This document shows positions 1 to 7,900 of a DNA stretch of 17,961 nt, piece after piece. This stretch comes from Candidatus Peregrinibacteria bacterium. GTDB taxonomy: Bacteria > Patescibacteriota > Gracilibacteria > UBA1369 > LOWO2-01-FULL-3. The position numbers and the translations under genes are program-made. Where the stretch lies: positions 1 to 17,961 of the forward strand of contig JABJOK010000127.1 of NCBI GenBank assembly GCA_018664365.1, written 5' to 3'. Numbering within the stretch: position 1 is the first letter of the stretch; each line of letters starts with the position of its first letter. The notes under the pieces were generated by a model. That model saw only the letters and a list, made by a program, of their open reading frames with translations, did not search any database and was not told the origin of the DNA.

Positions 1-1326
1 AACAAGAGTTTGCTATCGCTTAAGGGTCAGGATAAGGGAAGGCTTCTTACGAAGATATCCTTCCATTTCTCTTTATTGCAAATGGGGCTTACAAACTGTG
101 TATTCTCTATTTTTTCTTGGACATTCCTATCAATAGGACTTGTCTTTAGTAGCTTCTTTTTAGATACAACTCTTTTAATGATTGTACTTGTTTCTATCCC
201 TGCTAGCGCTTTCTTGGGATTTATCGGATACATAGTTTCAAAGTACTATATCAGCCAAGACCAGACACTCTATTCGCGAATATTGATGTATATAAACGAA
301 ACATTGGAGGAGTTCCCTATTGTTAAAACTCGAAACAAGGAGAGGCAGGCTTTAGTGCACTTTGATAAGCTCGTAAAATTGGATTCTTACTTTAGGGTTC
401 GAAGGGATCTATGGCTTAAGTATGGAGGTAAGATTATCTTTATGATGATCGCTCTGTTTGGTGGAGCTGTCTATTTGTTTGAAATTTATTATCCATTCCT
501 AAAGGTTGAGACATCTGCGCAGTATGTTGTGTATGGAATCTTCTTTGGTCTAGTGATCAAGTTGTTCTATATGGCGCTAAGGATTGGACTGTTTAGCTTC
601 CCTGTAAAGCTTGGTGCTGCAATTTGTGTCCCTGATGAAAAGGTTAGGTCTGTAAAATCAAAACCAAAGGATCTGAATATTACTAATATTTCTTTTGGCT
701 CTCAAAAGATTCGACTAGGTCGTGGCATGGATTATGTTAAAAATTTGAGACTAGAATTTGAGAAGGGCGGAAGGTATTTGGTTTCTGGAAGTGAAGGTCA
801 CGGAAAGACTACTGTTGGCCATGCTATTGCTGGTCTTGCAGCAATTAACCAGGCTCGCCCATGGGTCATTCGTCTGAATGGAAGAAGGTTTCTTTATTCA
901 AAGTGGCCTGAGTATGCAAACAATGTCGTTTTTGTAGGGAATGAATATAAGTCTGAGAGAACACTTCTTGAATCGCTAAGTAATGAAGATACGAAGACGG
1001 TAAAGGAAGGTGATTTCAAAAAGGTTATAAGTGTTATCAATAGCAATAAACATTTCGCGTTCTTGTTGGACAATGGACGTGCTGTTGGCAGGAGTATAAA
1101 TGGCAACACCTATTCTGGTGTAGAGAAGGCATTGCTTGAAATGGCATACTGCATGATTTCAAGGCCAAAAATCGTAGTGATTGATAATGTTTGGCTTGAT
1201 ATTGATGATTCAAGAATTAATGACACTTTAAAATTACTCGACAAGTCTTTAGAAAAATCGATTATAGTTTGTTTATCAACACGTAAAAATAAAATATTGG
1301 AATATGATAAGGAATATTCTATCTGA
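1..1326 (+). CDS. ABC transporter permease/ATP-binding protein, 5' partial, degenerate ATPase site
   Basis: The frame is open from base 1, so the true start lies upstream; the TTG at 10 is probably internal. Seen: four to five hydrophobic segments in the first ~200 residues, then a nucleotide-binding domain. This has a Walker A (GSEGHGKTT, 787-813), a signature-like YSGVE (1111-1125) and a Walker B (IVVID) ending at 1185. That order is the permease-ATPase fusion of ABC exporters or COG4178-like transporters. Key residues deviate: the catalytic Glu after Walker B is Asn (1186-1188), the switch His position reads Thr in LSTR (1279-1281), and the signature is not LSGGQ. The substrate cannot be told. 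The 3' end overlaps the next gene by 23 nt, so the two are probably translated together. The stop is TGA, the only one in the window, and an in-frame TAA follows one codon later. Inference: a weakly active half, perhaps paired with a normal half encoded upstream. Confidence 0.72.
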   Translation, partial: NKSLLSLKGQDKGRLLTKISFHFSLLQMGLTNCVFSIFSWTFLSIGLVFSSFFLDTTLLMIVLVSIPASAFLGFIGYIVSKYYISQDQTLYSRILMYINETLEEFPIVKTRNKERQALVHFDKLVKLDSYFRVRRDLWLKYGGKIIFMMIALFGGAVYLFEIYYPFLKVETSAQYVVYGIFFGLVIKLFYMALRIGLFSFPVKLGAAICVPDEKVRSVKSKPKDLNITNISFGSQKIRLGRGMDYVKNLRLEFEKGGRYLVSGSEGHGKTTVGHAIAGLAAINQARPWVIRLNGRRFLYSKWPEYANNVVFVGNEYKSERTLLESLSNEDTKTVKEGDFKKVISVINSNKHFAFLLDNGRAVGRSINGNTYSGVEKALLEMAYCMISRPKIVVIDNVWLDIDDSRINDTLKLLDKSLEKSIIVCLSTRKNKILEYDKEYSI

Positions 1327-2566
1327 GTTTAAAAATAGAAGAAGACGCAAGAAAATTTTACGCATTGGCGGTGGGTTTTTGATTGCTTCAATGTTGCTTA
1401 TTGCTGTTTCGTCCCAGGTATCCAAGTTGAATTGGGATTTTGACAGCTATGTGCCGAGAGTTGAAAAAACTATCGAGAGTGATTTTGTTAGCGAGGTTTA
1501 CTTTAATGATGAAATGGATGGTGAAATCTTTAGCGATCTGATCACTTCAGTGATAAATGATGCGAAGGAATCTATCTATATCAGTATGTATTCTTTCAAT
1601 ATGAAGAATATTGTTGAAGCGCTTGAAGATGCAACCGAGCGCGGCGTCGATGTTAGAATTATTCTTGACCAGAGTAGAAGGGAGCAACATGACGAGATTT
1701 TTGCTGATTTTGAGGGGGTCGATATCATACAGATAGGTGGAGACATTGATATCTCAGGAGATTATATGCACCACAAGTTTCTACTTGCAGACAGCACTAC
1801 TGACTCGCCTGTTTTGATATCTGGATCCTTTAATTATACTTCTCTCCAGGAGCGATTTGATCCTAGTTATATTCTTCATACTGAGGACGTAGATTTCATT
1901 GAGGCTTTTGAGAATGAGTTTGAACTTCTTACTGATGATAAGCGTGGATATAAAAAACTAAGAGAGGATAGCTTTCAGCCGTTTAGTCATAAACTTTCAT
2001 ACTCTAATGGTAATGTTGAGATCTGGTTTACTCCGGGTTTTAAAGACAATTCAGTAAAACGTAGGATGCTGGACTTAATCAAGGAAGCTACATCCACTAT
2101 TGATATTGTGATTTGGAGAATGACTGATGACGATATTGCTAAGGCTTTGTACGAAAAATCTCTTAGTGGTGTTAATGTTAGGATTTTGACAGAGGACTAT
2201 TTTTTCTGGTCAGAAGACTCGGCAATTGCAGAACTATACGATAGAGCTAAAGCGAATGAAAACGAGAATATTGAGTTTATAAGTGATTACACCAGAACGT
2301 TTGAGATTGATGACGATACAGTGGATGAAGACTTTAACCCGTTCCTTCATCAGCACACTATGATTGTTGATGAGGAGACAGTTCTTGCAGGTACAAACAA
2401 CTGGACCTACAATGGATTTTCTAAAAACGATGAGAACATTGTTATTACTGATGTTGACAGTGTAGTTGATTCATTCATGGATTCATTCCTTTACCACTAT
2501 GAAAACCTTACTCTTGATCAGAGGAATTATATTTCCCCTGAATATCCTTTAAGAGCTACTGAATAG
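1304..2566 (+). CDS. Membrane-anchored phospholipase D-like (HKD) protein
   Basis: A 420-residue protein. An Arg/Lys-rich N terminus (RRRRKK, residues 12-17) precedes a single hydrophobic segment (about 21-36), so it should be a signal anchor with the body outside the cytoplasm. Two PLD-fold halves follow. The first (about 60-205) has a complete motif H156-x-K158-x4-D163, then SGSFNYT (173-179). The second (about 235-390) has H349-x-H351-x4-D356, then AGTNNWT (362-368), so the motif Lys is His. PLD-family enzymes cleave phosphodiesters of phospholipids or nucleic acids, with one His as nucleophile and the paired motif supplying the second site. Candidates are a phospholipase, cardiolipin synthase-like enzyme or exported nuclease; the sequence does not decide. 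The start overlaps the preceding ABC gene, and the gene ends 2 nt from the convergent PKD gene. No Shine-Dalgarno is visible at the ATG. Confidence 0.85.
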   Translation: MIRNILSEFKNRRRRKKILRIGGGFLIASMLLIAVSSQVSKLNWDFDSYVPRVEKTIESDFVSEVYFNDEMDGEIFSDLITSVINDAKESIYISMYSFNMKNIVEALEDATERGVDVRIILDQSRREQHDEIFADFEGVDIIQIGGDIDISGDYMHHKFLLADSTTDSPVLISGSFNYTSLQERFDPSYILHTEDVDFIEAFENEFELLTDDKRGYKKLREDSFQPFSHKLSYSNGNVEIWFTPGFKDNSVKRRMLDLIKEATSTIDIVIWRMTDDDIAKALYEKSLSGVNVRILTEDYFFWSEDSAIAELYDRAKANENENIEFISDYTRTFEIDDDTVDEDFNPFLHQHTMIVDEETVLAGTNNWTYNGFSKNDENIVITDVDSVVDSFMDSFLYHYENLTLDQRNYISPEYPLRATE

Positions 2567-2574
2567 ATCTATTC
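2561..2574. repeat. Perfect 14-bp palindrome spanning both convergent stop codons
   Basis: GAATAGATCTATTC equals its own reverse complement. It contains the TAG stop of the PLD-like gene (2564-2566) and the TAG stop of the minus-strand PKD gene (2569-2571). Both proteins end in Glu-stop with a 2-nt spacer, which produces the symmetry. There is no GC-rich stem and no flanking T-run, so it is not a convincing bidirectional terminator. Confidence 0.6.
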
Positions 2575-4956
2575 GTCGGTAACCAATATAGTTAACTGTG
2601 CTGTTGAGACTGTGTTTTCAGCGTCGTTTATTTCAAGTTTGACTGTGTACTCTCCTGGATCTGCAAAAGTGTGAGTTGGTTTTGCTGTAGTTGATGATCC
2701 TCCATCTCCAAAATCCCAGAAGTATGTTGCAACAGTTCCTGTAGTACATCCTGGATCAAACACTGTTTCAAGCGGTGCTGGACCTTCCTCAAATACAGAT
2801 ACGAAACACGCCTGCAAAGGTATCTCTCTAACAGTTATATTAACCGAGGCAGTACTTTGTGTGTTATCGGAACCAATTACGCTGACAGTGGCTGTAAATG
2901 CTCCTATAGCCGTATATTTGTGGCTAATCTTTGCGTCTCCAAGCTTTTCTGATGATCCGTCTCCAAAATTCCATTTATAACTTGTGATTTGTCCTTCAGG
3001 ATATGTTGATCCTCCTGCATCAAAATTAACAGTAACTGGGACTGATCCATCTACAACGTCGCTATTTAGAGTAGCCATAATTCCTTGTGCCTCTACCTTT
3101 ACTACTGTCGTTGCAGTTCCTACGTTTCTATCTGCATCTAAAACTGATAGCTCTACTGTATATGTACCTTGCTGCGCAAAAGTGTGCGTTGCAGTTTCTC
3201 CATATGCATCAACATTTCCGTCGTTCTCAAAATCCCATTCATAATCAATAATATTACTATCAGAATCAGTTGTTCCAGCTGCACTGAATACTACTTTTAG
3301 TGGAGCATTTCCTGATAAGGATAGCGCTCCTTCTTCCATCGCTGGCTGAGTTGATATTTTAGCTTTTGGAGTTCCCTTTGGAGCTCCTACTGTAATCGTC
3401 TTAACTGCTTCTCCCTCATCGCCTTCTTCATTAGTTACGATAAGTTTCACCTGATAGGTCCCCCCCTTCATGAATACGTGTGAGGTGGTTTGTGTTGTTG
3501 CCTCTGAATTATCATCGCTGAATTTCCATTTATAATCTGTAATATTTCCTTTTGGAGAAGTTGATCCATCAGCAGTGAATGTATAACCAATTCCGCTTAC
3601 TAGTTCTCCTGGGTCATCTAGAACAGTTATTACTGCTTCAGGTGCCTGAGCCTCCTCTACAACTATTTCTTTCTTAGAAACGCTGAACTCTTCGGTTGTT
3701 GAGGTAACTCTAAGTCCCACTTCATAAATTCCTATTTTTTCAAATGTCTTAGTTGCTTCAACTCCCTCAGCATCATCATAACTTCCATCCTCATCGAAAT
3801 CCCATTCATAACGACTAATTGTGCCATCAGGATCAATTGACTCTGATGCATCGAATGTCACCTCTAGTGGAGCTTCACCTGACTGAGGATCTGCTTTGAA
3901 ACTTGCTGATAATTGTTGATTCCCAACTGTTACAGGTTTGCTATATTGGTCTTCAAGCTCTTCTCCTGTCTTTTTATCTCTTTTTGTTATCGTGAGTAGA
4001 ACGTCGAATTTTCCTTTCTTTTCAAATGTGTGAGTGACAATTTGTCCTGTTCCTGTCTCATCATCTCCGAAGTCCCATTCATAAAATGTAATTTGATACT
4101 TTCCTTTATCAACAGGAACGCTTGTTGCATCAAACCTAACTTCTATAGGAGCAGAAAGGTTAATTGTTTCTTCTGGCTCAGTTACGATAGGGTCTCTTAC
4201 GTCTGGCCCTGTATTAACTCTCTTTGAATCTAGATATACGTAAACGAACATCCAGAAAATTAGAATAATTATAAGCGTGATTCCTGCAAATAAACTCATC
4301 TTTAACCCCTTCTTCTTCTCGTAATTGTCTCCTCTTTTTGCTGATACAGCTTTCATCAGTCCTATCATCGTAAAGACAAATGCAACTAATGAAATCATAA
4401 TAAATATGATGTGTATGAACGTAATTAATCCGTTTACAAATGCTCCTTCATTAACACCTAGCAGGCTTGCTAGTGCGCTTGGCTCTGAACCTCCTGCTGA
4501 AGCTACGAATACAAATGAAAGTATTAAAAACACAACCATTATTGCTCCAAATGCACCTAGGCATCCTAGTACTGCTTTTTTTCTAGCCTCTGGGTTTGCA
4601 GGTTTTTTTACTTTTGCAACTGGTTGCTGTGCTGGTTTACTGATGGCACTTGGATCAACCCCCATCTTTGCCTGCCCAATAGTCTGGCCCTGTGCTTGCT
4701 GTTGTTGTGGAATTTGTTCCTCCGCTGGAGCAGTGGTTTGTGGTTCCTCTTTTGGAGCCTCCGGTGCCTCTGCAGCTGGATTAACTTCTGGTTCCTGAGC
4801 AACAGTCTCTTCAGGTGCTTTTACGTCCTTTATGTAATTATTGATCTGTGGTTTTTCGGATGGCTGTTCTGGAGTTTCGGGCTCAATATCGCCCATTTCT
4901 ATATCTTCAATTTTATTTTTGTTTTGGTTGGGATCTTTTTGATCATCCATATCCAA
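2569..4956 (-). CDS. Three-TM membrane protein with six extracellular PKD domains
   Basis: The 795-residue form starts at a TTG (4956); the ATG two codons in (4950) is equally plausible. No Shine-Dalgarno is visible. Residues 1-125 are acidic then Pro/Gln/Ala-rich, without a signal peptide, and should be a disordered cytoplasmic tail. Hydrophobic segments lie at about 128-153, 173-200 and 220-242, which puts the C-terminal part outside. Six PKD (immunoglobulin-like beta) domains run from about 265 to 795, recognised by repeated WDF-G/D-D cores and closing HTF...G.Y.V.L strands. The last has two Cys (in LQACF and DPGCTTG) that could form a disulfide. TM2-loop-TM3 resembles the pilin modules of the upstream genes but has lost the GEEE loop. 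This is the last gene of the minus-strand operon, 14-20 nt after the giant PKD gene. PKD arrays usually act as stalks or protein/glycan-binding spacers; the specific role is unknown. Confidence 0.88.
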   Translation of the reverse strand: MDMDDQKDPNQNKNKIEDIEMGDIEPETPEQPSEKPQINNYIKDVKAPEETVAQEPEVNPAAEAPEAPKEEPQTTAPAEEQIPQQQQAQGQTIGQAKMGVDPSAISKPAQQPVAKVKKPANPEARKKAVLGCLGAFGAIMVVFLILSFVFVASAGGSEPSALASLLGVNEGAFVNGLITFIHIIFIMISLVAFVFTMIGLMKAVSAKRGDNYEKKKGLKMSLFAGITLIIILIFWMFVYVYLDSKRVNTGPDVRDPIVTEPEETINLSAPIEVRFDATSVPVDKGKYQITFYEWDFGDDETGTGQIVTHTFEKKGKFDVLLTITKRDKKTGEELEDQYSKPVTVGNQQLSASFKADPQSGEAPLEVTFDASESIDPDGTISRYEWDFDEDGSYDDAEGVEATKTFEKIGIYEVGLRVTSTTEEFSVSKKEIVVEEAQAPEAVITVLDDPGELVSGIGYTFTADGSTSPKGNITDYKWKFSDDNSEATTQTTSHVFMKGGTYQVKLIVTNEEGDEGEAVKTITVGAPKGTPKAKISTQPAMEEGALSLSGNAPLKVVFSAAGTTDSDSNIIDYEWDFENDGNVDAYGETATHTFAQQGTYTVELSVLDADRNVGTATTVVKVEAQGIMATLNSDVVDGSVPVTVNFDAGGSTYPEGQITSYKWNFGDGSSEKLGDAKISHKYTAIGAFTATVSVIGSDNTQSTASVNITVREIPLQACFVSVFEEGPAPLETVFDPGCTTGTVATYFWDFGDGGSSTTAKPTHTFADPGEYTVKLEINDAENTVSTAQLTILVTDE

Positions 4957-4970
4957 GTTTTGTTATATTC

Positions 4971-7900
4971 TTAAAATTTTATTTCTTGTGTAACACTACT
5001 TTCGTTCTCGTAAATGTCAATAACTGTTAACTTCACAACAGTTTTCCCCCAGACCTTTTCAAAGTTGGTTTTCCATGTTCCTGGGAAGGTGCTTTTGAAG
5101 TCCTGGTCGTCATTCTTGATTCCATTACCGTCTGTATCAAAATATATATTTTTATCTATAACGTAATATGAGATTGCTCCCTCAGACATTGTGAAATCGA
5201 ATTTTACCGAACCTTCTGAACCTGAGAGAGATACAGCGCCATCGTTAGATGGAAGTGGGTCTGTTGTTAGTGCTGCTTGCAGGTCTGGAGATGTTCCTCC
5301 TGATGTTCCTTCTCCTGTTGCATCTACTACGTTAACAACTGAATCTTCTGATCCATTACTATCAACCACTGTTAGTTTAACTTTATATATACCTGGCGTT
5401 GAATATTTCTTGGTTGGTTCTGGAAGATCTGAATCTGTGTCGTTATCTTTGACTCCGTCACCATCGCTGTCTGCAGTTGTAAGTTTTGATGCTGTATCAA
5501 AGTCCCAAATGTATTCATCGATTTCAGCACCTGACTCGGTGTCTGCAGTTGAATTATTTTGGAAGATAACTTCTCCGTTAATAACTTGGTAGGTAAATGC
5601 TGCTACCGGAGGATCAGCTAATGGAATTTGGACGGTTCTTTCTACTTCATCCTGATTCCCCTGATTGTCGGTAACGGTTAGTTTTATAGTATATGTGCCG
5701 TATTCTGTATAAAGCCTCTCTGGTTCAAATGCTTGAGAATCGGCATCATTTGTAGCGTCTCCATCTCCGTTAGTATCTGCTGAATCAAGATTTGAATCTG
5801 TATCAAAATCCCAAATGTAACTAATTATTTCTGCTCCTGCAGAGTCATCTGCTTCTGAATTGTTGGAGAACCTTAATTTCTTTCCTGCACTTCCTTCAAT
5901 TACTGTGTAGCTAAATGCCGCAGTAGGTTCCTCGGCTAAACTATCAACGTAAATTGTAATTGGTTCGGATATGTCTTCTCCTCCTTTATCATCTCTAACC
6001 TTTAGGCGCACATCGTATCCTTCAAGGTCTCTAATAGTGTATGTAAAGTCTAGTGTCGATTGATCAGTTGGTTCATTATTGTGGAATCCGTCACCTTCAA
6101 CGTCCCAAATGTATTCTACTAGTGTTCCATCTGGATCGCTTGAAGCGCTTGTGAATCGAACTGCGTCACCAGCAAATACCGTTGTTGTATCAACGTTGAA
6201 CTTTGCCTCTGGTAATTCGTTTGGACCGTTTTCTACCTGTATTGTTGGAACTTGAGCTTCTGCCAAAATGTCATAGCTTGAAACTGTCTTGTTCTCTGAA
6301 TCTGTCACTTCTAGACCAAATCCATATGTAACCTTTTTACCTTCTTTTCCTGTTGTTCCAATTACTAGTCTTGCACTTGATCCTTTTGTAATTTGAACTC
6401 CAAGCTGCTCATCTGGGTCGTCAACGTCGAAGTACCACCATCTATATTGAATGATGCTTCCATCTGCGTCATCAGCGCCATGAGCTTTTACGTCAACATT
6501 TACAGGCGTTATTAGATCTGAGTTCTCTGTAGTTGGAACTGCCTGAATTGCTGAAAAGGTAGGTGCCTTGTTTACAACCTTTATATACACCTCGTCTTTT
6601 CCAGCCTTTGCAGGCTCGTCCTTGTCATAAACTTCAAGGGATACTGTGAAGTATCCAGGATCAAGAGGGCTCAACTCGTCGTAAGAGTGAGTTGCTGCCT
6701 TACTTGAGCTTTTATTTGTGTCTCCAAAGTCCCAGCTGTATTTTAGATTTCTTCCGGTTCCATCTATGTTTCGAGATTCAGATGCATCAAATGTAATTAC
6801 ATCTTTTTTGCTTACTTCAATTGGTTTTGTTAGATCATAGACCTCTGTCCCATTAACAAATATCAGAGATTTTGCTAGTGGGTCTGATCCGCCTCCTATG
6901 TATATGTTTTTTACAATAGTGTTGTCATTATCGCTATCGTCGTAAACAGTTGCCTCTACGGTGTACTTACCGGTAGCGGTGTATACATGTGGAACGGTTA
7001 CGTTTCCGGTTATTGGACCTGAACTCTCTTCTCCGTCTCCAAAGTCTATTACGTAATCAACTCCGTTCTTAGTGTCAATTTTGAAACTTATCTTGGCTTC
7101 GCCTGCCTCGTTATCTCCTGTTCCTAGGAATCCAGTAGAATCGAATTCCCCCCAGGAAATATCCAATAAATTATTTATTACTATAGTTTGTGTTTCCTGA
7201 CCATATTCTTCTCCGTTGCCACTTGAATCTATGGCTTTAAGCTTTATCTCGTATTCTCCCTTCTTCAAAAATTCTATAATTGGATCTGCTTGATCAAGAT
7301 TCTTACCTTCTTTTATCGTCCAGTTCTCATCTCCGTCAGGCTTTATTGTCCACTCAAATGCTAAATCGTCATCATCGCCATCTGGATCAAAGCTTGATGA
7401 TCCATCAAGATGAACGATTGCTGGCTGACCTGAGTCTGGAATTTCATAATTCAAAAGTGCGACTGGGAACTGAGACTTTACATCAAATTCATACTCTGCT
7501 GTTGCAGGCTCTGGATCACTACTAACAATTGTTAGTAATATTTTGTAGTGACCATCGTCATCAAAGGCATGAATAAATGTTGGTTTATTCGCGTTTTGTC
7601 CAATTGATACATCTTCATACTTGTCGTCCCCTATCTTTTTTTCTATTTTCCATTCATATGCTCTAATTGTGCCCCCGCTTGAGGAAGATAGGCTTCCATC
7701 AATCGTTACATTGTCTCCTACTGCAATATCTGCACCTGGAGTTAATGTTATGTATGCAGCAGTGTCCTTAACGTCCACTGTGAATATCTTTCTGTCAATT
7801 TGGTCTAATTTATTCATGACCTCTAATTGAACAGTGTACTTTCCTTTTGATTTGTATGAGTGTGCAAATGTACCATCCGTTGGACCTTCTTTAATTGTGC

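Noticed and set aside
4325..4798. Plus-strand open frame of 157 codons, and similar long frames such as 8203-8691
   Set aside because: They are antisense shadows of the PKD genes, with no family signature, no start context and compositions expected from the opposite strand.
5106..5777. Dockerin or cellulosome-type domains
   Set aside because: The DxDGDG loops are inserted singly inside PKD-like domains and lack the paired F-hand helices of dockerins.
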